From: Saccharopolyspora erythraea NRRL 2338
GTDB taxonomy: Bacteria; Actinomycetota; Actinomycetes; Mycobacteriales; Pseudonocardiaceae
Length of the DNA: 64,000 nucleotides
Direction of reading: 5' to 3'
Assembly (NCBI RefSeq): GCF_000062885.1
Contig: NC_009142.1
Location: 6,561,584-6,625,583 of the forward strand
Under the pieces are notes generated by a model. The model did not search any database and had not been told where the DNA came from. It was given only the letters and a program-made list of their open reading frames with translations. Below are positions 53,566 to 62,152 of this stretch, piece after piece; the first letter of the stretch is position 1; every line of letters begins with the position of its first letter. The translations under genes were made by a program, and so were the position numbers.

Positions 53566-55146
53566 GTGAAGAGAATCGCTAGCGCCGCGATGGCGGCCGG
53601 CTTGCTGGCCGGCGGGCTCGCGCTGGCCCCCGTGGCGGGGGCCGCGAAGCCGCCGGAGTTCCAGCCCGCCCCGATCCAGTGGGGACCGTGCCAGGACGAG
53701 AGCCTGCAGAAGGCCGGCGCCGAGTGCGGCATGCTGGACGTGCCGATGGACTACGCCGACCCGGCGGGCGAGAAGATCTCGCTCGCGGTGTCCCGGGTGA
53801 AGCACACCGTGCCCGACGCGCAGTACCAAGGCCCGATCCTGGTCAACCCCGGCGGTCCCGGCGGCTCCGGGCTGCGGCTCGCCGCGCTGGGCCCGTCGGT
53901 TCCCAAGGACGCGGGCAGGGCCTACGACTGGATCGGCTTCGACCCGCGCGGTGTCGGCTCCAGCGTGCCCGCGCTTTCCTGCGACCCGAACCACTTCTCC
54001 TACAACCGGCCGGACTACGTCCCGGTGACCCCGGAGCTGGAGAAGCAGTGGCTGGACAAGTCCGAGGGCTACGCACGGGCCTGCGGCGCCCGCGGCAAGC
54101 TGCTCGAACACGTCAAGACCACCGACTCCGTGCAGGACATGGAGAGCATCCGCAAGGCGCTGGGCGCCGAGCAGATCAACTACTACGGCTTCTCCTACGG
54201 CACCTACCTCGGGCAGGTCTACGGGACGATGTTCCCGGAGCGGCTGCGCCGGGTGGTGATGGACGGCGTGGTCAACGTCAACGACGTCTGGTACCAGGCC
54301 AACCTCAACCAGGACGTGGCCTTCGACCGCAACATCAACATCTTCTTCGACTGGGTCGCCCGCCACGACGCGGTCTACCACCTCGGCGCCACCGGCGCCG
54401 ACGTGTCGAAGCTGTTCTACGACCAGCGCGCGAAGCTCGACCGCGAGCCCGCGGGCGGCATCATCGGCTCCGACGAGTGGACCGACCTGTTCCTGCAGGC
54501 CGGCTACGGCCAGACCGGGTGGGACGCCCGCGCCAAGGCCTTCGCCGGCTGGGTCCACGACGGCGCTTGGGAGCCGCTGAAGCAGCTCTACGACAAGGCC
54601 AACCCACCCGGCGAGGACGGCGGCTTCGCCGTCTACAACGCGGTGCAGTGCACCGACGTGCAGTGGCCGAAGCAGTGGAAGCAGTGGGAGGAGGACAACT
54701 GGGCCACCCACGCCAAGGCGCCGTACCAGACCTGGGCGAACGCCTGGTTCAACGCGCCGTGCCTGTTCTGGCCCGCCAAGGCCGGCAAGCCGGTCGACGT
54801 GGACGGCAGCAAGGTCGGCAGCGCGCTGCTCATCAGCGAGGAGCTCGACGCCGCCACGCCGTTCCCGGGCGCGCTGGAGGCGCGCAGGCGGCTGCCGAAC
54901 TCCAGCCTGATCAGCCTGCCCGGTGGCACGACGCACTCCGGATCGCTGGGCGGCAACGCCTGCCTGGACGGCCAGATCGCCGACTACCTCGCGACCGGGA
55001 AGCTGCCGGAACGCAAGGAGGGCGAGGGTCCCGACACCACCTGCCAGCCGCTGCCGCAGCCGGAACCCGCGGCCGTGGGCGCGGTCGCCGTCCGCCCGCA
55101 GCAGCCGGCGATCCTGCAGGAAGCGCTGCAGGCCAACCAGCACTGA
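53566..55146 (+). CDS. Secreted alpha/beta-hydrolase, tripeptidyl aminopeptidase type
   Basis: 526-residue exported serine peptidase of the Streptomyces SlpD/SlpE/TAP class, which removes N-terminal peptides. Signal peptide MKRIASAAMAAGLLAGGLALAPVAGA; oxyanion region VNPGGPGGSGLRLA; nucleophile in NYYGFSYGTYLGQVYGTMFPERLRRVVMDGVVN; C-terminal TAP domain with DAATPFPGALEARRRLPNSSLISLPGGTTHSG (acid and His) and disulfide cysteines. GTG 53566. A 17-bp hairpin terminator follows. Confidence 0.93.
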   Translation: MKRIASAAMAAGLLAGGLALAPVAGAAKPPEFQPAPIQWGPCQDESLQKAGAECGMLDVPMDYADPAGEKISLAVSRVKHTVPDAQYQGPILVNPGGPGGSGLRLAALGPSVPKDAGRAYDWIGFDPRGVGSSVPALSCDPNHFSYNRPDYVPVTPELEKQWLDKSEGYARACGARGKLLEHVKTTDSVQDMESIRKALGAEQINYYGFSYGTYLGQVYGTMFPERLRRVVMDGVVNVNDVWYQANLNQDVAFDRNINIFFDWVARHDAVYHLGATGADVSKLFYDQRAKLDREPAGGIIGSDEWTDLFLQAGYGQTGWDARAKAFAGWVHDGAWEPLKQLYDKANPPGEDGGFAVYNAVQCTDVQWPKQWKQWEEDNWATHAKAPYQTWANAWFNAPCLFWPAKAGKPVDVDGSKVGSALLISEELDAATPFPGALEARRRLPNSSLISLPGGTTHSGSLGGNACLDGQIADYLATGKLPERKEGEGPDTTCQPLPQPEPAAVGAVAVRPQQPAILQEALQANQH

Positions 55147-55166
55147 GCGCAACGCAAGCGCCGTAC

Positions 55167-55207
55167 GCCGCAACGCCCTCCGGTTCTCGCCCGGAGGGCG
55201 TTGCGGC
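55167..55207 (+). terminator. Strong terminator after secreted peptidase
   Basis: Perfect 17-bp stem GCCGCAACGCCCTCCGG (55167-55183) with 55191-55207 and the 7-base loop TTCTCGC, 21 bases after the stop. Confidence 0.85.
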
Positions 55208-55277
55208 TGCTGCCTCGTGTAGAACAGCGGTGTACCCATCCGGAGCGGATGCGGGCCGACTGCGGGGAGGACCAGGG

Positions 55278-55700
55278 ATGCGACAGGGGGAACGAGCGGC
55301 CACCGGCGGCGGATTCGGCGGCTCCGCGCTCGTGCTCGGCATCGCCGGGCTGGTCCTGCCGTTCGTGCTGTCCGGCTGCGCCGTGCTGGGACGTCCGGCC
55401 GAGGGCCTGCCCGCGCAGGACCGCCACGTCCGCTACGAGGTGTTCGGCGACGGTGACGTGGTCGACGTCACCTACACCAGCGACGGCGGTACGGGCACCG
55501 AGCAACTGCAGAACGTGCCGCTGCCCTTCCGCAAGGAGATCTCCCTGGAGGAGGCGGCCTTCCAGGTCTTCACCCTCTCCGCGCAGAACGCCGACGAGGG
55601 CCGGATCACCTGCCGGATCACCGTCGACGGCGAGGTGCTGGACGAGAGCAGCTCCGTAGGCGCGTGGGAACTGGCGCTGTGCAACGACTCCGCGCCGTGA
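55278..55700 (+). CDS. MmpS-like lipoprotein
   Basis: 140 residues. Lipoprotein signal: hydrophobic GSALVLGIAGLVLPFV followed by lipobox LSGC (Cys about residue 34). The mature domain has the MmpS pattern: HVRYEVFGDGDVVDVTYTSDGGTGTEQLQNVPLPF, then VFTLSAQNADEGRITCRITVDGEVLDESSSVGAWELALC with two cysteines. In mycobacteria MmpS proteins assist MmpL lipid exporters; no mmpL is adjacent here. ATG 55278 with GGGGAGG upstream. Confidence 0.82.
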   Translation: MRQGERAATGGGFGGSALVLGIAGLVLPFVLSGCAVLGRPAEGLPAQDRHVRYEVFGDGDVVDVTYTSDGGTGTEQLQNVPLPFRKEISLEEAAFQVFTLSAQNADEGRITCRITVDGEVLDESSSVGAWELALCNDSAP

Positions 55701-55719
55701 CCCGCTGACCATCGCCCTT

Positions 55720-57051
55720 TCACGACGCCTCCGAACTTCCGGCCGACGACGCTGCCAGATCGGAAACCAGCGTTCCCCCCACCTGGCCACCCGGTGCGCG
55801 CCGAATGCCGTCCCGCGCCTCTGCCAGCCGCTGCTTAAGGCCGTCGTCGGCGAGCAGCTTCTCGATGGCGTCGATCAGCGCAACCGAGTCAAACCGATAC
55901 GGGCTCATACGCACGCCGAAACCGAGGTCGGCCACCCGCTGGGCATTGTCATACTGGTCCCCGATCAGCGGCATCACGATCATTGGCAGCCCCGCGGCTA
56001 TGGCCTCGCTGATCGTATTGCTGCCCCCATGCGTGATCAGCAGGTCACATTGCTGGAGCACATTGGGCTGGGGAAGGAAAGGGGCACCGTACATGGCCGG
56101 GCCGAGGTGGACTTCTTCGTGATGCGGCCCCATCGACACCACCGCCCGGTACCCGGTCCGGGCGACGACGTCGACGAGGCGCTGCACCAGCATGCTGTCC
56201 AGAGAGCCCAAGCTGCCTAGGGACAGGTAGATGACAGGACCGCGCCCCGGCAGGTGGTCATCCAACCGGAAGGGCCGCTCGCCGGTGCGGACCACCGTGT
56301 CAAGCCGCTTCCAACGCTCCCAGAACTCAGGCGCCCTCGGATAATCCAAAACCGCTGGATAGGTGTACAGATTCAGCCAAGGCGAATCGTGGGAGAACCG
56401 CAGCGGCTCCAGGGGAGGAGCTCCCTGCATCGTGCAGAAGTCGTTGAACACAGCATGGAGATCGCGGTGCCATCGCGTGTACTCCGAGCGGAACTCATCC
56501 CAGCCCGACCGATCGTGCAGCGAATAGCCGGAGAAGGGCGGCGGGAGGTCCGGATCGGTCAGTTCCAGCGGGTTGGCCGATACCGACCGGACCCAAGGGA
56601 TTCCGGACGCGGGGACAGCCGGGTCCGCAACGACGTTGTCGACGACGATGAGGTCCGGCCGCACCTCCCCGATGACCGCCCGCAGTTGCGGATGCGCGTG
56701 CTCAGCGGTTCGGATGTGCTCCACCAACCGGGGATGGATGACGGTGCGCAACTGGTCGAAGGTCGAGCCGCGGATGTGCTCGACGTGGTCCCGCAACCAC
56801 TCCCACAGCACCTCGCTGCGATCGACCAGCTCGCCGGGTGGAGGTACTCGGTCAAGCACCGCCTCTTCGAATCCGTGTGCAACCGCGACACCTCGGAAAC
56901 CGGCGTCCATCGCGAACACCGCGCGCTGGCCCCTGGCGCGGACTACCTCCGCCATCGCCCGCAGGGAGTTGTAGGGCCCCCAGGCAGCGCGCCCCTGAAC
57001 GAAGAGGACACATGGCCGATCGGAAGTCGTCTCTTTCCCGGCGGTCAGCAC
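55720..57051 (-). CDS. Macrolide-type UDP-glycosyltransferase (GT1), atypical base composition
   Basis: About 443-residue GT-B enzyme of the MGT/UGT family. The N-terminal domain begins RPCVLFVQGRAAWGPYNSLRAMAEVVRARG and the C-terminal donor-site region reads DLLITHGGSNTISEAIAAGLPMIVMPLIGDQYDNAQRVADLGFGVRM, the PSPG-like signature. Probably glycosylates a small hydrophobic aglycone (macrolide self-protection or natural-product decoration). GTG 57051 gives a normal N-terminus; the frame extends to GTG 57186. GC is clearly lower than its neighbours (30 of 60 bases in 56341-56400), suggesting horizontal transfer. Confidence 0.87.
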   Translation of the reverse strand: MLTAGKETTSDRPCVLFVQGRAAWGPYNSLRAMAEVVRARGQRAVFAMDAGFRGVAVAHGFEEAVLDRVPPPGELVDRSEVLWEWLRDHVEHIRGSTFDQLRTVIHPRLVEHIRTAEHAHPQLRAVIGEVRPDLIVVDNVVADPAVPASGIPWVRSVSANPLELTDPDLPPPFSGYSLHDRSGWDEFRSEYTRWHRDLHAVFNDFCTMQGAPPLEPLRFSHDSPWLNLYTYPAVLDYPRAPEFWERWKRLDTVVRTGERPFRLDDHLPGRGPVIYLSLGSLGSLDSMLVQRLVDVVARTGYRAVVSMGPHHEEVHLGPAMYGAPFLPQPNVLQQCDLLITHGGSNTISEAIAAGLPMIVMPLIGDQYDNAQRVADLGFGVRMSPYRFDSVALIDAIEKLLADDGLKQRLAEARDGIRRAPGGQVGGTLVSDLAASSAGSSEAS

Positions 57052-57316
57052 GCTTGGTATCCGCGAATCCGTGTCAGGTGCACTGGTACCGGCTTGTCTC
57101 CGCAGTCGACGATGGGGACCGCCCAAGCGAACCACCCGGCTACCGAACCGAGGAGAGTTCAACGATCGGTGTGCATATTCGGACACACAAAGTGGACCTA
57201 AGGGGCAGCGATTGCCATCGCAAAGAAGATGATCTTGGGGGAACCGAGGGCACCCACCCCGAGTCGGAACCGGCAGTCACTCGAATGGCTGTACGACCGG
57301 ATCGAGGAGGGACACC

Positions 57317-57823
57317 CTGGAAACCGAGGCTCTCGGCGCAGCTCAGCAGCGGCTGGCCGACTACATGAACCGAGTGGGCGACATCCAGCGGCGCGCCAAC
57401 GACGTCCAAGAGCAGATCAGGGGCATGCGCGCCGAGGTGGGCAGCCCCGACGGCGCCGTGTCGGTGGTGCTGGCTCCGGGCGGACGCCTGGAGCGCCTGA
57501 CCATCGCACCGCAGGCGATGCGACTCGGCCACGAGCGGCTCTCCGCTCTCATCACCGAAACCGTCGCGAAGGCCCACGGCGCCGCGGCGCAGCAGGTGCA
57601 GGCCGCCATGCAGCCGCTGGTCGGCGGCACGGCCGCGATGGACTTCCTGCGCGAGCAGATCCAGCCGCCCACCGCGGACGACGGCACCGCCGGACCCGGC
57701 GCCGCACCCACCGACCGCGGCAGCGCCCCGCCCGCCGCCCCGCAGACGCCGCGGCAGCCGCACCGGGGCTGGCAGGAAGAGGACGACGACTTCGACGAGC
57801 CCGGCGGCTCGTTCCTGCGCTGA
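57317..57823 (+). CDS. YbaB/EbfC-family nucleoid-associated protein (likely CTG start)
   Basis: About 168 residues. The helical N-terminus (LETEALGAAQQRLADYMNRVGDIQRRANDVQEQIRGMRAEV) and the beta segment GAVSVVLAPGGRLERLTIAPQAM match YbaB-like proteins; a Pro-rich, acidic tail ends DEPGGSFLR. CTG 57317 is preferred because GAGGAGGG lies five bases upstream and the extra 16 residues continue the helix. No ATG, GTG or TTG occurs in frame between the stop at 57230 and 57365. ATG 57365 would truncate the helix. It precedes an EspC/WXG pair; such YbaB-like proteins are often linked to ESX genes in Pseudonocardiaceae. Confidence 0.8.
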   Translation: METEALGAAQQRLADYMNRVGDIQRRANDVQEQIRGMRAEVGSPDGAVSVVLAPGGRLERLTIAPQAMRLGHERLSALITETVAKAHGAAAQQVQAAMQPLVGGTAAMDFLREQIQPPTADDGTAGPGAAPTDRGSAPPAAPQTPRQPHRGWQEEDDDFDEPGGSFLR

Positions 57824-57836
57824 AGGAGCCGACGAC

Positions 57837-58145
57837 ATGGGATTCAAGATCGTTCCGGACGACCTGGCCTCGCACGCCGGCCAGGTCGACGCGCTGGGCA
57901 AGCAGCTCAGCGACGCCGGCGGCAAGGGTGCGAGCGTCGAGCTCGGCACCGAGACGTTCGGCATCCTCTGCCAGCCCTTCGCGCTGGCGTTGCGCGCGGG
58001 CATCGCCGTGATCGGCGACCAGATCGGCGAAGTCGGCTCGGCGCTGCCCCGGGTCGCCGACGGCCTGCGCGACTGCGCGGACGCGAACCGCCGGACCGAC
58101 GACGACCACGCGAAGGTCTTCGCCGAGATCATGAAGGGGCTGTGA
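57837..58145 (+). CDS. EspC-like type VII secretion target
   Basis: 102-residue helical protein of the EspC/DUF2580 family: MGFKIVPDDLASHAGQVDALGKQLSDAGG at the start and a second helix GSALPRVADGLRDCADANRRTDDDHAKVFAEIMKGL. Such proteins are ESX substrates or co-secreted partners. ATG 57837 with AAGGAG upstream, 13 bases after the YbaB-like stop, and overlapping the next gene at its stop codon, so the three form an operon. Confidence 0.82.
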   Translation: MGFKIVPDDLASHAGQVDALGKQLSDAGGKGASVELGTETFGILCQPFALALRAGIAVIGDQIGEVGSALPRVADGLRDCADANRRTDDDHAKVFAEIMKGL

Positions 58146-59188
58146 TGGGTCTCGAGGTCACCGAGGAGAACCGGACCGACGGCGCGCGCATCGTCGAGAG
58201 CGTCGACTCGCTGGTCAAGGACTTCGACATGTCGGTCGCCACGCTCGGCAACGTGGCGTCGGTGGGGTTGGACGCGCTGGGCTTCATCGCCAACCCGCTC
58301 GGGATGCTCAGCGGCGCGGGCGTCGGCTGGCTGATCGAGCACGTGTCGTTCCTCAAGGAACCGCTGGACGACCTGGCAGGTGACCCGGACGCGGTCAACG
58401 AGGTGGCCGCGGTCTGGGGCGAACAGGTCGCCATGACCTGCGGCAAGGTCGCCTCGGAGTACGCCCGCGCAGCGCAGTCGGAGACCGCGTCGTGGGAGGG
58501 CCGGTCGGCCGACAGCTACCGCAGGACCGCCGCGGAGCTCGCCGAGGACATCGGCGCGCTGGAGAAGCTGGCCAACGGGGTGCGCTACGCGACCCAGGCC
58601 ATCGGGGTCGCGGTGGCCTCGGTGCGCGCCGTGATCCGCGACATGATCGCCGACGTCGTCGGCGAGATCATCGCGGCATTCGTCACCGCGAGCGCGGCGG
58701 CCTTCTTCACCGCGGGTGCCTCGATGGCCGCGTTCACCGGCTGGGCCGTGGGCCGCGGGGCCGCCACCGCGGGCAAGATCATCCGCAGGGTCAAGGACCT
58801 GCTGGAGAAGATCGCCGACGTCATGGGCAAGTTCGACAAGCTCAAGGACGCCGCCCGCTCGGTCCGGGTGAAGGCGCACAGGGTCGGGGAGCTGGCCTCC
58901 AAGCCCGGCGCGGCGGTCGGCTCGCGCCAGCAGCACGTGCGGGCGATGGACGGCAGGTTCGACAGCTTCAACAACGCGATCCGCGACCGGGTTCCGTCCC
59001 AGCTCAGGGACCGCGCCGACGGCGTGGACAACGCGACCGGCGCGCGCGTGCGCGACGGCTGGGCCGACACGATCAACGGGGCGGCCCTCCGCCGGTCGGC
59101 GATGTCGGAGGCGACCAAGGAAACCGCGGCGGCGGGCAACAACTACGACGACGCGGCCGAGGACCTGGAGAAGGAAGAGAAGAAGTGA
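58145..59188 (+). CDS. WXG100-type ESX effector candidate
   Basis: 347 residues. An N-terminal helical half with the WXG motif at 117-119 in SETASWEGRSADSYRRTAAELAEDIGALEKLA, then hydrophobic helices about 160-205 (VASVRAVIRDMIADVVGEIIAAFVTASAAAFFTAGASMAAF), and a basic, polar C-terminal part (KDAARSVRVKAHRVGEL, then DGVDNATGARVRDGWADTING) with an acidic end. Architecture fits a long WXG/PPE-like type VII substrate, possibly an effector, but no toxin active site is recognised. ATG 58145 overlaps the espC-like stop (TGATG). Confidence 0.75.
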   Translation: MGLEVTEENRTDGARIVESVDSLVKDFDMSVATLGNVASVGLDALGFIANPLGMLSGAGVGWLIEHVSFLKEPLDDLAGDPDAVNEVAAVWGEQVAMTCGKVASEYARAAQSETASWEGRSADSYRRTAAELAEDIGALEKLANGVRYATQAIGVAVASVRAVIRDMIADVVGEIIAAFVTASAAAFFTAGASMAAFTGWAVGRGAATAGKIIRRVKDLLEKIADVMGKFDKLKDAARSVRVKAHRVGELASKPGAAVGSRQQHVRAMDGRFDSFNNAIRDRVPSQLRDRADGVDNATGARVRDGWADTINGAALRRSAMSEATKETAAAGNNYDDAAEDLEKEEKK

Positions 59189-59243
59189 CCGCCTGAGCCC
59201 GCACCCGTCCCACCTCCTCGGGAACGGGAAGGCTCAGCCGCGG

Positions 59244-59277
59244 CCGGGCGGGTTGCTCAGGTGAGGAACCCGCCCGG
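59244..59277. terminator. Convergent terminator, WXG gene / RNase J
   Basis: 11-bp perfect stem CCGGGCGGGTT / AACCCGCCCGG with a 12-base loop, midway between the two convergent genes. Confidence 0.75.
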
Positions 59278-59335
59278 TCACGGCCCAGCGACAACGACCG
59301 CTCAGCGGCCGGAACCGCCTGGTCAGAAGGACCTC

Positions 59336-61060
59336 TCAGCCGCCTACCGGCAGCACGTTCGGCACGATCATCGGGCGGCGCCGGTAGGTGTCGGCGACCC
59401 ACTTGCCCACCACGCGGCGCACGGCCTGCGCGATCCGGTGGGTGTCGGTGATGCCCTCCGACTCGGTGCGCGCCAGCTCCATCTCCACCAGCGGCACGAC
59501 CTCGTCGAGCGCCTTGGGGTCGTCGGAGAACCCGCGACCGGAGATCTTCGGCGACGACACCGCGCGCCCGGTGCTGGCCTCGACGGCGACGTTGATCGAG
59601 ATGAACCCGCCCTCGCCGAGGATCAGCCGGTCCGACAGCGTCGACTCGCCGACGTCGCCGACCGACAGGCCGTCGACGTAGACGTGGCCGACCTCGAAGC
59701 GGCCCACGATGTCGGCGATGCCGTCGACCATGTCGACGACCACGCCGTCCTCGGCGATGACCACCCGCTCCGGCGCGACGCCGGTCAGCCGCGCCAGCTC
59801 GCCGTTGGCGCGCAGGTGCCGCCACTCGCCGTGCACCGGCATCACGTTGCTCGGCCGGACCGCGTTGTAGAGGTAGAGCAGCTCGCCCGCCGAGGCGTGG
59901 CCGGAGACGTGGACCTTCGCACCGCCCTGGTGCACGACGTCGGCGCCCAGCCGGACCAGGCCGTTTACCACGCCGAACACCGCGGTCTCGTTGCCGGGGA
60001 TCAGCGAGCTGGCCAGCACGACGGTGTCGCCCGCGCGGATGCGGATCTGCTTGTGCTCGCCGCGGGCCATCCGCGACAGCGCCGACAGCGGCTCGCCCTG
60101 CGAACCGGTCGAGACGAACACGACCAGGTGCTCGGGCATCGCCAGCGCCTCGTCGAGCTCGACGATCAGGCCGTCGGGCACCTGCAGCAGGCCGAGCTCG
60201 GAGGCGATGCCCATGTTGCGGACCATCGAGCGGCCGACGAAGCAGACCTTCCTGCCGTGTTCGACGGCCACGTCGAGCACCTGCTGCACCCGGTGCACGT
60301 GGCTGGCGAAGCACGCCACGATCAGCCGCTGGGTGGCCTTTCCTATGACCCGGTCCAGCACCGGCCGGATCTCGCGCTCCGGGGTGACGAACCCGGGCAC
60401 CTCGGCGTTGGTGGAGTCGACCAGGAACAGGTCCACGCCCTCGTCGCCGAGCCGGGAGAAGCCCGCGAGGTCGGTGAGCCTGCCGTCCAGCGGGAGCTGG
60501 TCCAGCTTGATGTCACCGGTGTGCAGCACCACCCCGGCCGGGGTGCGGATGGCGACGGCCAGCGCGTCCGGGATCGAGTGGTTGACCGCGAAGAACTCCA
60601 GGTCGAAGGCGCCGTGCGTGCTGTGCTGGCCCTCGGCGACCTCGACCAGCGTCGGGCTGAGCCGGTGCTCCTTGCACTTGGCCGCCAGCAGCGCGAGCGT
60701 GAACTTCGAGCCCACGACCGGAAGGTCGGGCCGCAGGCGCAGCAGGAACGGCACCGCGCCGATGTGGTCCTCGTGGCCGTGGGTGAGCACCAGCGCCTCG
60801 ATGTCGTCGAGGCGGTTCTCGATGGGCGCGAAGTCGGGCAGGATCAGGTCCACCCCGGGCGCGTCGTCCTCCGGGAACAGCACCCCGCAGTCGACGACCA
60901 GCAGCCGGCCGGCGTGCTCGAACACCGTCATGTTGCGGCCGACCTCGCCGATGCCGCCGAGCGCGAACACGCGCAGGCCGCCTTCTGCCAGCGGTCCCGG
61001 CGGTGCCGACGAGGTCGGCGTCACCGGGTGGTACTCGGTGGCTGTGGCCTTCGCGCTCAA
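59336..61060 (-). CDS. rnj: Ribonuclease J
   Basis: Metallo-beta-lactamase/beta-CASP nuclease with 5' exo- and endonuclease activity in RNA decay and rRNA processing. About 574 residues: LRVFALGGIGEVGRNMTVFEH, metal motif LTHGHEDHIGAVPFLL, FFAVNHSIPDALAVAI, HTGDIKLDQLP, beta-CASP VGRSMVRNM, STGSQGEPLSALSRMA and HVSGHASAGELLYLYNAVRPSNVMPVHGE. TTG 61060 overlaps the dapA TGA (TTGA) with GAGGTGA upstream. dapA followed by RNase J is the conserved actinobacterial order (Rv2753c-Rv2752c). Confidence 0.96.
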   Translation of the reverse strand: MSAKATATEYHPVTPTSSAPPGPLAEGGLRVFALGGIGEVGRNMTVFEHAGRLLVVDCGVLFPEDDAPGVDLILPDFAPIENRLDDIEALVLTHGHEDHIGAVPFLLRLRPDLPVVGSKFTLALLAAKCKEHRLSPTLVEVAEGQHSTHGAFDLEFFAVNHSIPDALAVAIRTPAGVVLHTGDIKLDQLPLDGRLTDLAGFSRLGDEGVDLFLVDSTNAEVPGFVTPEREIRPVLDRVIGKATQRLIVACFASHVHRVQQVLDVAVEHGRKVCFVGRSMVRNMGIASELGLLQVPDGLIVELDEALAMPEHLVVFVSTGSQGEPLSALSRMARGEHKQIRIRAGDTVVLASSLIPGNETAVFGVVNGLVRLGADVVHQGGAKVHVSGHASAGELLYLYNAVRPSNVMPVHGEWRHLRANGELARLTGVAPERVVIAEDGVVVDMVDGIADIVGRFEVGHVYVDGLSVGDVGESTLSDRLILGEGGFISINVAVEASTGRAVSSPKISGRGFSDDPKALDEVVPLVEMELARTESEGITDTHRIAQAVRRVVGKWVADTYRRRPMIVPNVLPVGG

Positions 61061-62001
61061 CGCTGGGTCACCTCTGCTGCGGCGTCCGGGTTTACCAGTA
61101 CCAGGCCAGCATCCCACAGGTCGCTGGTGATGATCCGGACCTGCTCCTCGGTGGCCGCGGGCAGCGGCAGCCGGGGCCGGCCGGTCTCGTAGCCGCACAG
61201 CCGCAGCGCGGTCTTGGAGAAGATGACGCCGCCGACGAAGTTCATCGAGCGGTACACCGGCAGCAGCCCGTTGTGGACCTCGCGGGCGGCGGTGATGTCA
61301 CCCGACTCGTAGGCGTCGAGCATCTGGCGCAGGCGGTCGCCGACGACGTGGCCGATCACGCTGACGAATCCGACCGCGCCGACCGACAGCCACGGCAGGT
61401 TCAGCGGATCCTCGCCGGAGTAGTAGGCCAGGTCGGTGTTGGCCATGACGTCGCTGCCGGCCAGCAGGTCGTGCTTGGAGTCCTTGACCGCCTTGATCTG
61501 CGGGTGCTCGGCCAGCCGCTTGAGCGTGTCGACCTGGATCGGCACGACCGAGCGCGGCGGGATGTCGTAGAGCATCACCGGCAGGTCGGTCGCGTCGGCG
61601 ACGGTGGTGAAGTGCGAGAGCAGGCCCTCCTGCGGCGGGCGCGAGTAGTAGGGGGTCACGACCAGCAGGCCGTGCGCACCGGCCTTCTCCGCCGAACGCG
61701 CGAGCTCGACCGAGTGCACGGTGTTGTTCGTGCCCGCGCCCGCCACGACGGTGGCGCGGTCGCCGACCGCCTCGACCACCGCGCGCAGCAGCCGCTCCTT
61801 CTCCTCGTCGCTGGTCGTCGGGCTCTCCCCCGTCGTGCCGTTGACGACCAGCCCGTCGTTGCCGACGTGGTCGACGAGGTAGGTGGCCAGCTCCTGCGCC
61901 AGCTTCAGGTCGAGTTTCCCGTCCTCGTCGAACGGCGTCACCATGGCGGTCAGTACCCGGCCGAACGGACGGCCCGGAGAGGCAGTGGGGCAGACGGTCA
62001 T
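61057..62001 (-). CDS. dapA: 4-hydroxy-tetrahydrodipicolinate synthase
   Basis: First committed enzyme of the lysine/diaminopimelate pathway, condensing pyruvate with aspartate semialdehyde. 314-residue TIM barrel: VLTAMVTPFDEDGKLD, NGTTGESPTTSDEEK (54-68), PVMLYDIPPRS with Tyr145 and the Schiff-base lysine in IKAVKDSKHDL (Lys173). It supplies DAP used by murE in this same window. ATG 62001 has TAGCGT eight bases upstream and may be leaderless. Confidence 0.95.
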   Translation of the reverse strand: MTVCPTASPGRPFGRVLTAMVTPFDEDGKLDLKLAQELATYLVDHVGNDGLVVNGTTGESPTTSDEEKERLLRAVVEAVGDRATVVAGAGTNNTVHSVELARSAEKAGAHGLLVVTPYYSRPPQEGLLSHFTTVADATDLPVMLYDIPPRSVVPIQVDTLKRLAEHPQIKAVKDSKHDLLAGSDVMANTDLAYYSGEDPLNLPWLSVGAVGFVSVIGHVVGDRLRQMLDAYESGDITAAREVHNGLLPVYRSMNFVGGVIFSKTALRLCGYETGRPRLPLPAATEEQVRIITSDLWDAGLVLVNPDAAAEVTQR

Positions 62002-62152
62002 AACCCATGACGCTACCTGGTCAGTCCACCGCCGAGCGCGCCCGGACCGGCCCTGGCCCGCGGTCGGCCGACGATGTGAAAACCCCTCGCGCGGGATCCG
62101 CCGAAGCGGTGATTCTTGCGGCCGGCGCGGGCGGCGTTGAAGAGTTTTCCGG

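Noticed and set aside
53128-55239. Minus-strand long frame opposite the secreted peptidase
   Set aside because: Antisense shadow; plus strand encodes a complete exported hydrolase with signal peptide and catalytic motifs.
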